Assembly: GCA_018398575.1 (NCBI GenBank)
Contig: JAGTXZ010000008.1
Location: 1,364,001 to 1,428,000, forward strand
DNA length: 64,000 bases
Source of the DNA: Ampelomyces quisqualis
Taxonomy: Eukaryota; Ascomycota; Dothideomycetes; Pleosporales; Phaeosphaeriaceae
Direction: 5' to 3'
In this document: piece by piece, positions 23,257 to 33,647 of the stretch
Numbering within the stretch: position 1 is the stretch's first letter
Layout: each line of letters begins with the position of its first letter
Translations under genes and position numbers: made by a program
The notes under the pieces: generated by a model
The model's database searches: none
Told to the model about the DNA's origin: nothing
Seen by the model: only the letters and a program-made list of their open reading frames with translations

Positions 23257-24792
23257 CTACATCTTCCATCCCTTCGTTTGGGAGCGGAAGAACCCTTCCG
23301 GATCATAACCTTCTCTCACCCTTCGTGCAAAATCAGCAGTCCGCAGGCGGCCGAAATAGTCCTGGCGGAAATAGGCGTCATTCATGAAGAGCGGCAAGTA
23401 AGCATCCGGGAGCTTCCCGCTTTGCTGAAACCCTGTCACCAGGCTACGAGTGCCCTGGTGTAGTGCTGTCGTAGCTTTGTCGATTGTGTTGTCGTCTATC
23501 TCGAACGAATACGAAAGATTGAATTCGAGGATGATGCGGTCGACGTCTTCGTCCAAGTCGATCAAGTCGCCACCCCTCTCGCGGGCCTTGCGAGCCAGCG
23601 TCTTTGGGATTGGCTGGTAAGCGATCGACCCGATGATGCCCGCTACTCCAAGGACGCCCTTAACCGTATCCGTCCAATGGGAGTGCATAGCTTCTAAGAC
23701 TTCTGCACCATTTTCGACGCTCGGAAGAGGAATAGTCTCGGTTGTAATGGTGTAGATGGATCCTTTGATCACTCCAAAGTTGTTGTGCGTGAGCAAATCA
23801 TAGTAAGATCGTGTCTTGCAGTCGTTGGTGAGGGGACCGACGTCAGTGAATACATCAAACACGCCCGCAGGAGGCTCAGGTCCGTCATAGAACAGGAACA
23901 TGATCCATATGTCGACCGCCCCCAAAACAGTGAGCTCAGCTGTCATGATGATTGCGGCCTTCTCATCGGGATAGTCGTCAGTGAAGTTGCGCACTGCTGC
24001 GAGCAGCTGAGGTGTCTTGTCTGCAGTGAAGAACAGGTTTCCTCCCCAGACCTACAAAGTGTAAGCAAAGCCACTATTCATCACCGTTGCCATACTTACA
24101 TCTCCCATAGGATGTGCGACCATGGTGTACGAGCTGACGATGCCGTAGTTATTACCTCCTCCTTTCAGTGCCTCGAACAGTTCCGGGTGGCTGGTGTTGG
24201 AGGCTGTGACAATAGTAGCGTTCGCCAATATCACTTCAAAGCTGACGATGTTGTTTGCAGCCCAACCATACTGAGTAGAGAGGAAACTCAAACCGCCGCC
24301 GACCACGTATCCGCCCACTCCCACTTCACCGATGCGTCCACCAACAACGGTGGCATTGGTGCCCTCGAGAGCTTTGTGAACATCCTGCCAATCATTACCG
24401 GGTCCGACCCGTACAGTCATCGAAGCAGCATCAAAGATGACTTCGTTCAGCTCTTTTGTGGATATCAAGGGGCCGCCCTTGATGCTTGCAAAGCCTTCAT
24501 TAGGATTATGGCCGCCAGACTTGACTGCGAAGGTTTCGTTGTTATCGTTCAAGATATGTACGATGCTTGCAACCTCAGCGGCAGTTTTGGGATAGAGGAT
24601 GCATGAGGGTTTGAGAGCGGAACAGCCAGTACTCCAGTAATTCTGCTGCTCTTGGAAGTATTCTAGAGACAGCTCACGTTTGATTTCAACGTTGTTAAGC
24701 GCGCTGACGGAGGAGCAAGTGTCGGCTCGAATAGAGCGAAGGAGAGACAAGAAAGGTACAAGACCGGAAAGAGTGAAAGCAGAAGTGTGCAT
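23257..24792 (-). CDS. secreted FAD-linked oxidase, berberine-bridge type (AA7-like)
   Basis: Two exons, 24792..24100 and 24051..23257, with a 48-nt intron; 495 residues. It has a hydrophobic signal peptide (LSGLVPFLSLLRSIRA). The PCMH-type FAD domain includes ILYPKTAAEVASIVHILNDN and KSGGHNPNEGFASI, whose His should carry the covalent FAD. GRIGEVGVGGYVVGGGLSFL follows; the Cys that gives bicovalent flavin in many relatives is missing, suggesting single-point attachment. The C-terminal berberine-bridge domain ends with DAYFRQDYFGRLRTADFARR and YDPEGFF. Family members oxidise alcohols or sugars, and the carbohydrate-active ones are classed AA7. Its neighbours, GH3 and AA9, make an oligosaccharide substrate plausible, but secondary-metabolite oxidation is also possible. 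Confidence 0.88.
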
Positions 24793-26328
24793 TTTCGCGA
24801 AATCGCGATTGGTATGGGAAAGTGAGCTCCGCGATCTTCTCTTTCATGCTTTCTCGTTCCAAGCACTCCTAGATATATGTGAACTTTTCGTTTATCCACA
24901 ATGCTGAACTTGAAAGCCGTCTTCTGAACCATGCTCAGGGGCCGTCTTCAGGTCTGAATCTTTTTGTGGCTCATTATGATAGGGTGACACTGGTGGCTAT
25001 CGGAATGAACAAGTACCAGTATCGGCCAAACAGGCAATATGACTCAGGAGTATACGGGGCTGATATGATGCATATTCCATCGCCTTGGCACCTTCCAAGT
25101 CCACAGGCGTGGTGCCTTGTGCAACAAACACTGTATGGCAGACTTCTTCTACCGGACGCAATGAGCATTTCCGTAGCATTTCTAGAGTATGTTTCGATCA
25201 CGATTCCTCAAGGATATGTTCTGGCATGTGACGATTCAAGATTGCTCTTGACGTGCCAATTGTGTGTGGCTTGGTACCGTATTTGCGCTGCTGTGAGAGC
25301 GTGAAGAAACATGTTGGTGGAACGGGTGAGAAGATCCGCATTGCTTATGGGTAATTGAGCCAGCGACGAGGCTTAGTCTGCGTACCAAGTCGATTCTAAT
25401 AAAACACCCTTGAAATCCGGGACGGGTATGAAATCGAGAATGAGTTATGAAGTCAATCCGATTTGGATCAGCTGCTGTTGAAAGATAAGATGGAGTACGG
25501 AGTAGTGTTCCGAGCAGAAACAGGGAACAACATTCAGCACAGACGAGACTAGTGTAGCCGAAGTGCACTAGCTTTCCTTGGCTATCCCCTTTATGCACTT
25601 CCACCATCACTACGCATACCCAACCCTCCGCGTTGCTGCATCAGACCGTAATTCGCAGAGTAAGATTGCTTGAGAAGCGAGTCCAAAACCTGCCGAGGCT
25701 TGAAGGCTTTGAATGTAGTCATCCACCGGGCCACTACCGCATTGGACTTTTCACCGTGGGAACATTAATTAATTGGACAAGGGGAGTCCATGTCTGTTCG
25801 ACGACACGAACACTGTAGGACTCTGGTACGGAGTACATCTGTCTTAAGGTGTGTGATGCACACTTGACATCCGACTCACTTCCTGCGCACTAGACTGATC
25901 CTGAGCAACGACAGAGTGCACTTCAAAAGTGCACGAGTGGCAGTCGAGTGTTTGCTCGTCGTTTTGACAACTGGTGCACCATTTCACGATCCTGGTCAAT
26001 TAACCTGGTCTCCCCTATCGCGTCGTTACACACCCAACTATATCCTTCGGGCAGATTGCTGAATGTAGCGATTGTGGTGCATTCCTGTCCTCCAATACTG
26101 CATATCAAATTTGGCTTCGAGTGGATCTTGGTAAAAATACGATCGTGTAGCCGCAGCCTTTTCTTTGACACTACAGGCTACGGACGGAAACGTGGGGTTT
26201 CAAAGCATGGCGTTCCAACGAAAGGTATATGATGCACCGCATCTGCACATTGAGTAGCTTCCTTAGGCGCCTTCTGTTACCTGCTACACTCGTTTTCACT
26301 TGTTTCGCCAACCAGTCATTCTTTTGTA
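24793..26328. other. 1.5-kb divergent intergenic region
   Basis: Lies between the divergently transcribed FAD oxidase and GH3 genes, so it must contain both promoters. No gene supported. No clear TATA box or GGCTAA element was spotted. Confidence 0.5.
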
Positions 26329-29151
26329 ATGCGTTCTACCATAATTTTGGGCCTTAGCTCTGTTGCAACTGCAGCAGTTATTGACCGTCGCGATCCTGTT
26401 CCAGCTGGCTATGTGGCGCCACCCTACTATCCTGCCCCTCACGGAGGGTGGGTATCGGATTGGAGCGAAAGCTTCCAAAAGGCATCTCTACTTGTGTCAA
26501 ATATGACACTCGCTGAGAAGACTAATATCACGGCTGGAAGTGGTATCTTCATGGGTCGCTGCGTTGGAAATACCGGTAGCGCTCTGAGAGTCGGCATCCC
26601 TCAACTCTGGTACGCTCCAGCCAAGTCATAGAATATCGATCGCTTATATACTAACCGCTTTCAGCTTGCAGGATGGCCCGCTGGGTGTGCGAAACTCCGA
26701 CCACAATACAGCTTTCCCAGCCGCGATCACGGTTGGAAGCACATGGGACAAATCGCTCATCCGCCGTCGTGGTGTTGCTATAGGCGAAGAGTTCCGTGGA
26801 AAGGGTGTGAACATCCATCTTGGACCTAGCGTTGGTGCTTTGGGTCGCAAACCTCGTGGTGGCAGAAGTAAGTACCGAACACTAGTATGTGAAATGCTAC
26901 CGCTGACCATTTAAAGATTGGGAAGGCTTTGGCTCTGACCCTGTACTCCAAGCTTTTGGAGGAGCGCTGTCAATCGAAGGAATCCAAAGCGTCGGCGTCA
27001 TCGCTACGATCAAGCATCTTGTATGCAATACACACAGATCTCCATAAATTGCTCTCTAGCTTACCTAGCATAGATTGCGAACGAGCAAGAGCAATATCGA
27101 ATGTACAGTCTTGTGAAGCCCGGCATTTCGTCGAACCTGGACGATCGTACTATGCATGAGCTGTACCTCTGGCCCTTCGCTGAGGGTGTGCGGGCTGGCG
27201 TAGGTTCAGTGATGATTGCATACAATGCTGTAAGTACCAGGAATCTTGATCGACACCACGAGTCTAATCGAATTAGGTCAATGGCTCTGCCTGCGCGCAA
27301 AACAGTTATCTGATGAACGGCCTCCTGAAAGACGAGCTTGGTTTTCAAGGCTTCGTCATGACTGATTGGCTGTCGCAGATCTCTGGTGTACCCTCAGCAC
27401 TCGCTGGGCTCGACATGTCTATGCCTGGTGATATCAACCAAGTCCCACTCGTTTTCGGTACATCGCCCTGGATGTACGAGTACACCCGTGCAATCTTAAA
27501 CGGCTCTGTACCAGTTGATCGACTCGACGATTCCGCTACCAGGATTCTTGCAGCATACTATCAGATGGGGCAGGACTCGCCAGATTACCCACGTCCTAAC
27601 TTTGACACCAACACCCAGGACGCTGAGGGTCCGCTGTACCCTGGAGCATTGTTCTCACCCAGGGGCATTGTCAACGAGTTTGTAGACGTGCAAGGTAACC
27701 ACGCGGAGGTCGCGAAAGAAGTCGCCCGTGATGCCATCACGCTCCTCAAGAACAATGATGGCATTCTACCCCTTCCTCGAAACAGCGCCCTGAAGATCTT
27801 CGGGACCGATGCCGAGAAGAACCTGGATGGTATCAATTCTTGTGCTGACCAGGGCTGCAACAAGGGCACTCTCGGCATGGGATGGGGCAGTGGATCTGCT
27901 CGCTACCCGTACATGGACTCTCCCATCGATGGCTTCAAGAGCCGTAGCGCAAGCTATCAGTTCTTCAATACTGATTCTTTCCCTTCCAACTCCAACCCCT
28001 CGCCAAATGACACTGCCCTGGTGTTCGTCACGGCTGATTCTGGTGAGAACTACATCACTGTTGAAAATAACCCCGGTGACCGAACCTCTGCCAACCTCAA
28101 CCTCTGGCACGACGGCAATAAGCTCATCAAAGATGTAGCCGCGCAATATTCCAGTGTAATTGTGATTTTCCACACTGTCGGACCAATTTTGATGGAAGAG
28201 TGGCACGATCTGCCGTCTGTCAAGGCTGTGCTGTTCGCCCATCTTCCTGGCCAAGAGGCCGGAAGGTCGCTAATGGAGGTCCTCTATGGCGATGTATCGC
28301 CATCCGGTCATCTTCCTTACACTCTTCCCAAGTCTGAGGACGATTATCCCAAGTCAGTCGGTCTTACTGGCTACCAGATTGGCCAGCCCCAGGACACCTT
28401 CACCGAGGGCTTGTACATTGACTACAGGCACTTTCACAAGGCCAACATCGTGCCCCGCTACGCTTTTGGTCATGGTCTCAGCTACACTACCTTCTCTTTC
28501 TCAAGTGCTTCCATCTCTGCTGTCACTCCTTTGACAAGCACACCCCCTGCTCGACCAGCCAAGGGCAAAACCCCTGCTTACTCAACTACCATTCCTCCGG
28601 CGTCTGAGGCCTACTGGCCCGACAACTTCAACCGCATCTGGCGGTACATCTACTCCTTCCTCGACAAGAACGATGCCGACAACGCCGCCAAGGTTGGAAA
28701 TTCTCCAAGCACATACCCGTATCCAGTTGGCTACTCCAATGTGCAAAAAGCCGGACCCAAGGCTGGTGGCGGCCAGGGTGGCAACCCAGCTCTGTTCGAC
28801 GTCGCATACGACATCTCCGTCACTGTCATAAACACCGGTAGCCGTGCCGGAAAAGCAGTCGCACAGCTCTACGTGCAGTTCCCCACCTCAAACTTCGACG
28901 CTCCTATCCTGCAGCTTCGCGACTTCGAAAAGACGAGCGAGCTTGCGCCTGGTGCGACTGAGACTTTGTCGTTGAGGGTCACTAGGAAGGATCTTAGCGT
29001 CTGGGATGTTGTATCTCAGGACTGGATTATTCCTAGCCTCGGTAGCGATTATGGCATCTGGCTTGGTCAGAGCTCGGATAGCTTGACTCTGAGGTGTGGA
29101 ACTGAGACTAGAAGCTGCGCTGGAAACCAGACGAGCCCTGCATCGGTCTAA
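26329..29151 (+). CDS. secreted GH3 beta-glucosidase
   Basis: Five exons: 26329..26609, 26665..26867, 26917..27020, 27074..27229 and 27277..29151; 872 residues, the usual size of fungal BGL1-type enzymes. The N-terminus has a signal peptide (MRSTIILGLSSVATAA) and probably a dibasic DRR processing site. GH3 landmarks are clear: NMTLAEKTNITAGSG, CLQDGPLGVRNSDHNTAFPA, RGKGVNIHLGPSVG, GFGSDPVLQAFGG and the nucleophile Asp278 in GFVMTDWLSQ. DSGENYITVENNPGDR is the acid/base region, followed by FGHGLSYTTF and a fibronectin III-like C-terminal domain. It releases glucose from cellobiose and cello-oligosaccharides outside the cell. The AA9 and AA7-like genes nearby suggest a shared biomass role. Confidence 0.96.
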
Positions 29152-29560
29152 ACACTGACTACACTAATAATTGCTTTAGTTAGATAAACATATATTTTCG
29201 CAGTTGAGCCTGACATGCCGCACATTGTAGCACCGGTGACTGTATGAGCATTGTATAGCTTGTCGCCACTTGACGCATCACGATTGGGTATATCATGATT
29301 TTCACGATCGAAAATACGTAGCATGGATATGGCGATTAGCCACTTCATCGTTGCTAAGCTTTTCGTTTCGCCGTCCTGTCAAAGTCTACTGAATCTCTCG
29401 TGACGGCAACTGCTAGCGCAACGAGTGATTTCTTTCACTCCGGTTCCGCTCAACCTACAATCCTACAACATTGATCTATACTTCTTCCCTCTCAACTGCG
29501 TGTGGTAGTGGCGCGGTATATCCCTGCTGGACCAAGAGCTTGGGCACCTCTTCGTATCCC
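29152..29560. other. convergent intergenic region
   Basis: 409 bp between the ends of the GH3 gene and the F-box-like gene. Presumably 3' untranslated sequence; nothing else seen. Confidence 0.7.
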
Positions 29561-30952
29561 TCAGGCATACGGAAGACTGAGCTTGAAGTCAATCTTGAAG
29601 AGTTCGTCCGCGGCAAATCGAAGGAAGAGCACATCTTCTGGCTCCATCTCGTGTGGCACGATCTGGTCTAAGTCGTTGCCAAACGCTTGTAGACTGAGAT
29701 TCAAGGCGAGACGCTTGATATGTGGGAATCTAGAAGCCAGATGTATGAGCGCCATAGAGAGTGGCTTTCCGAGAACTCTAGAGTCGCCAACGCTGTGATG
29801 GAGGTCGTTGATAATGCTACTCAACCGCATAAGAAGGACATCTTCGAGAGTGAGGTCATCCAAGCTGTCTGGGAATACGTTTGCCCAAGAGGGTAAGCCT
29901 TCAAGATTGTAAGTCTGACGTGAGATGAGGGTATCACAACCGACGTGGAGCTTTCGGAGATTTTTCAACCCTTTCACCTGGTACCATCGTGGCTCCGCTA
30001 ACTCTTCAACCGTCCAGCGCAATGACTTAAGTCCTGGCGTACATTTTTCCAAAGTTTCTAGTAGAATATCGTGATCTTTTTGAGACGATGGCCGTAACAT
30101 GTCTTCGCAGCAATGGACGATGAGTTCTTCTAAATTGTGGAGCGAGTTGTACTGCACAATCTTGCTGACTGCTCCCGCGTTGATCTCGTGTACATCTACT
30201 AACACGAGTCTCTTTGAAATAGGTGCTTTGCGTACCGGGTCGGGTTTGTTAGAATACCATAGCGGAGCAGTATTATGCAGTTTCGAGTGTCGGATCTCGA
30301 AAGACGTCAGGGATTGATGAAGAGGTCTGAAACTTCGCGTTACCCCACTGCCGCTATATGTCAGACTTTCCATTTTCGCGAAAGGTTGTTTATCTCCTGT
30401 CCAGTCGTGGGTGATAACTTTGTTAGTGGCGTTGCATCGATCATCGCGCACATCTCGGTACAAGTCGACGTGCCTAATTTCTGTGGCCAAGCAGAGTATG
30501 AGCGCAAGCATGCTATCTTGCTGAACATATCTATCGTGATGATTCATGATGGCAGAGAACCATTTCAGTCGGAATTGGAAGAAGTACAGTGGTTGGATTC
30601 GTACTGGAGTTACGAGTTTGTGTAATACATCCTTGATTTTGCTGATGTGTTGCCATGTAAGGAGCATACATTTCGTATCTTGCTTCCTCGAAATAGTCAT
30701 GTCAAGGGATTGTATGAGCCTGAAGCTCACAATGTGACTGGCGAGCCATTTCCGACCTATGAGCGTGAAGAAGAGACATTTGAGACCGAATTCATCATAC
30801 TCCTTGACGACGATATGGCGGTAGAGATACGGCTCGACGACTGTTCGGTAGTATTTCGAGACTACAGAGAAGGCGCTCAAGGCGTGTGTGTTGCCCACGA
30901 GGAAGCTCGCGATGTTCGAGTCGAGCTCAGTCAAGAGCTTATTCAGCGACAT
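29561..30952 (-). CDS. F-box-like protein with LRR-like body
   Basis: Single exon of 463 residues starting at the first in-frame ATG (30952). Residues 2-45 (LNKLLTELDSNIASFLVGNT, then ALSAFSVVSKYYRTVVEPYL) look like a degenerate F-box: a Leu/Pro-type start, short helices and a conserved Y/L end. The rest has irregular leucine-rich segments such as FEIRHSKLHNTAPLW, LEELIVHCCEDML and LKSLRWTVEELAEPRW, typical of fungal F-box proteins that select substrates for SCF ubiquitin ligases. No characterised homologue comes to mind. It sits between GH3 and AA9, but there is no evidence that it belongs to that function. Confidence 0.75.
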   Translation of the reverse strand: MSLNKLLTELDSNIASFLVGNTHALSAFSVVSKYYRTVVEPYLYRHIVVKEYDEFGLKCLFFTLIGRKWLASHIVSFRLIQSLDMTISRKQDTKCMLLTWQHISKIKDVLHKLVTPVRIQPLYFFQFRLKWFSAIMNHHDRYVQQDSMLALILCLATEIRHVDLYRDVRDDRCNATNKVITHDWTGDKQPFAKMESLTYSGSGVTRSFRPLHQSLTSFEIRHSKLHNTAPLWYSNKPDPVRKAPISKRLVLVDVHEINAGAVSKIVQYNSLHNLEELIVHCCEDMLRPSSQKDHDILLETLEKCTPGLKSLRWTVEELAEPRWYQVKGLKNLRKLHVGCDTLISRQTYNLEGLPSWANVFPDSLDDLTLEDVLLMRLSSIINDLHHSVGDSRVLGKPLSMALIHLASRFPHIKRLALNLSLQAFGNDLDQIVPHEMEPEDVLFLRFAADELFKIDFKLSLPYA

Positions 30953-31742
30953 TGCAGCAGCAGGAGAGGTGTGTGCAGTATGTCCGTTGGCAGATGGCTG
31001 TCGAGAATAAAAGGTCTGATGGAGTTGATTCGAGGCTCGCAAAGTGGGCGAGTGCACCTGTAGTCATAATGAGCAAGCGCCTGCCGCGTGTGACTAATAT
31101 CGCGCGAGTCGTTTTGGAAAACAGAGTGAAAACCAACAGCATGGGTGCGAGGGGAAATGACACCTGGAGCACTTCTTGGTAGAACTGAAAGCTCTGAGCT
31201 TAGCTACCCTACGCAGTGTAGCTTCACATTGCATCTGAACTCTGGTAGTTTCACTTGGAGCCTACATGAACTCATTTATGCAGCAAGTGCCACTTTCCGT
31301 ACACTGTATCCTCCAGCAGACGCACACATACATGTTACGAAACGGCATACCCTGCGTCGCCGTGAGAATCGACTTCGACCACGTGAACAAAAGCCACATG
31401 TGATGAAATTTATACTTCTAAGATGTCTCAGATCTTTAAGCTACCATCTGATGCATATCCTTAATAAAACCCTAGAAAAGCGGTCGTGATTGGGGTGAGT
31501 TAGAAGTAGACCAGAAGGAAGGAAGTGCTTTATACACCTACACAGTGGGAAAAGAGCGTTATAATGTCCTCAGCACCGACGTTCTAGGCTCAAAAGATCA
31601 ACCCCGGAGAAATACTTCGGGAACGACTTTCTCAAATACCCAAGAGAGTAACGTCGTACTCCCATGATATCGCTATGCCCCTGCCCCCAAAAGCCATTCA
31701 CAAGAACCTCGAACCCCCCTTCCCCCCTCCCCCATCACCCCC
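30953..31742. other. intergenic region with C-rich tract
   Basis: Promoter of the F-box-like gene, then the 3' region of the AA9 gene, which ends in a run of C blocks at 31714-31743. No gene supported. Confidence 0.6.
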
Positions 31743-32805
31743 CTAACCACTCCACACAGCCGGACCAGGCGGCGTATAGCTCGTAGGAACCGGGTAATAG
31801 ATATTAATCAGAACGCCCGGATCCGTCGACTTATACGCACCAGGGAACGCGACCATCGGACCAGGGACCCCACTCCCGCCATTCAGGACCTTGATCTGCG
31901 CACAGGAAATATAAAACTGAGCACCTCCCGCACTACCCGCCGAGTGGAGCGCAACATGTTCGACGCGAACAAGGTACTCGCCGGACGGCAAGGACTTTGG
32001 CAGGGAAAAAGTGAGCTGCGTCTTACCCGCGCTAGCAAAGGACATTTGGCCGGCGGAGAAAGTCGCGCCTTGCGAGTATACTCTGTTTCTGCATGTTAGG
32101 GCGGTATTTGGATGGGCAAGTGCTTGTACGTCTTACTTGAACCAGACGTTTCCGCTCCCGTCGAATGTAGCTGCTGTCTTGCCCTCGGGGACTTTGGCCA
32201 TGTAGAACTGCAGCGGGCCTGGATGGGACACGGAAGACTGCGCGGTGAAGCCGACGGTGTCGCCTGCATTGACGGTGTACGTCGATGCGCCGGTGCCTGG
32301 GGTGAGCTCGTAGCAGCGGATTTGCGAGGATGTCACGTCTGTTACTGGGCCTGTGGGGGATGAAGAGTTAGAGATGATACTTGGAACAACGGGGAATAAG
32401 AGTTGTACAAACCATTTGATTGGTACTAAAGGTACGGGTACAAAGTAAGTGTATGTCCTTCACGTGTGCGCGCTTATTTTGATTTGGTGCTAGTAGGTGT
32501 AACAAGGGAAAACGTACTGGAGAATGTTAGAAATTATGTGCAAAGAAAGCGTTGTACTTTTGCTTGCTGCTCGGAGGGCCGTCTAAGCTTGGGTATGAAA
32601 TGCCCTCGTTGGGCACTTCAGACTCCAAGCTAATTTCGACTGGACATATAACAAGCACGTGTACCGAGGATTTAATACCATTGGAAGTCTTTCTGACGTA
32701 CTCCCACAACCCAGTAGTTTTCCCATTGGCGATAAGTTGTGGAAACGTGTAGTGTGCGCTAGCCGTGCTAGCCACAGCAATGAGTGACAAGATAGCAGAC
32801 TTCAT
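31743..32805 (-). CDS. AA9 lytic polysaccharide monooxygenase
   Basis: My model has exons 32805..32665, microexon 32425..32413, 32350..32137 and 32082..31743; 235 residues. The signal peptide MKSAILSLIAVASTASA is followed directly by His18 (HYTFPQ), the N-terminal copper-brace histidine. His94 in SVSHPGPLQFY is the second brace ligand and Tyr180 in GAQFYISCAQ is the axial residue. Cys in QIRCYE and ISCAQ fit the usual disulfide. The end, NIYYPVPTSYTPPGPAVW, is a typical AA9 terminus, and there is no cellulose-binding module. It cleaves crystalline cellulose or xyloglucan oxidatively using copper with H2O2 or O2. A simpler model without the microexon (donor at 32678/32677) is also in frame but loses the expected YQSN. 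Confidence 0.9.
32413..32425 (-). other. candidate 13-nt microexon of the AA9 gene
   Basis: The minus-strand sequence TACCAATCAAATG is flanked by an AG acceptor and a GTTTGT donor. It encodes Tyr-Gln-Ser-Asn plus the first base of Gly, which would produce YQSNGPVTDVTSSQIRCYE, the segment expected in this AA9 subfamily. The flanking introns would be 239 and 62 nt. Confidence 0.6.
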
Positions 32806-32908
32806 GTTGACCTTGGGAAATCGTCTTTCAACCAACAAGAAAAGACCGAATGAAGAATAGCTGTTGGTAAGGTAATCCTGCAATCACTACGAGCAACCAC
32901 TTGCTCAT

Positions 32909-32965
32909 CTATATATACATTCCTATTCCCACATTGCACCGGAACATGCAATATGCACCTTAGCC
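32909..32965 (-). promoter_or_regulatory. AA9 promoter: TATA box and GGCTAA element
   Basis: On the gene strand, TATATATAG (32917..32909) lies about 105 bp before the ATG, and GGCTAA (32965..32960) about 45 bp further upstream. GGCTAA is the known core of XlnR/Xyr1 sites that activate cellulase and xylanase genes, so induction on plant polymer is a reasonable inference. A single hexamer can occur by chance. Confidence 0.5.
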
Positions 32966-33647
32966 TAACGGGCATGTGGTGCTTCATTGCCACACATGCT
33001 AACGCACACCAGATCCCTACTGCTGGGCGAAAAGATGTGTGGTGTGTTATCGTGTGGTAATGCCGGCGGATAAAGCGAAAACTGGGCTTGAGAAGACTTA
33101 ATTCGTAAGAAACAATTAAAGCGTTTAGATGAATTTACTGACGGTTGCGTGGGCATGATTGGCGCACACTGCCTTGTCGGTAAGTCGAAACGTGTGGAGC
33201 CGTGGCATATATTGCTTTCTGCGACGGTTGTGTTATATTGCGCTGCGCAGTCAATTCCTCGAACCAGAACGAGGCGAATGAAACTGAATTCTGAGGCGTG
33301 ATGCACTTGGTACGACGTGTGACTGCACGTGTAGATTGCGGTCAGATATGAAAGGACTTTGCGTGACATCGACGGACAGAACAGAAACCAGGTTGACAAA
33401 AGGGACGGGGATCGACTTTGAAAAGCTTGTCTTGGTTACAGGTTACACCTGCGTGCGAGGCTTGCAGATCTTTGATGACATATAGTACAGTGAATTATTG
33501 AAACAGTACCTGCTCACCGGGCGATCAGTCTCGTGGAAGCGGATTCCGAAAATCTTATCCTCGGGCGACTTCCACGGTTCTCACACAACTGCGGAGAGGC
33601 GGTGCGGAGAGCAGAGAATGAAGAGCCTATCAGCATAAATGCGTCTG
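32966..33647. other. intergenic region between AA9 and COX10
   Basis: Distal AA9 promoter and COX10 3' region. Short open frames only; nothing recognised. Confidence 0.6.
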
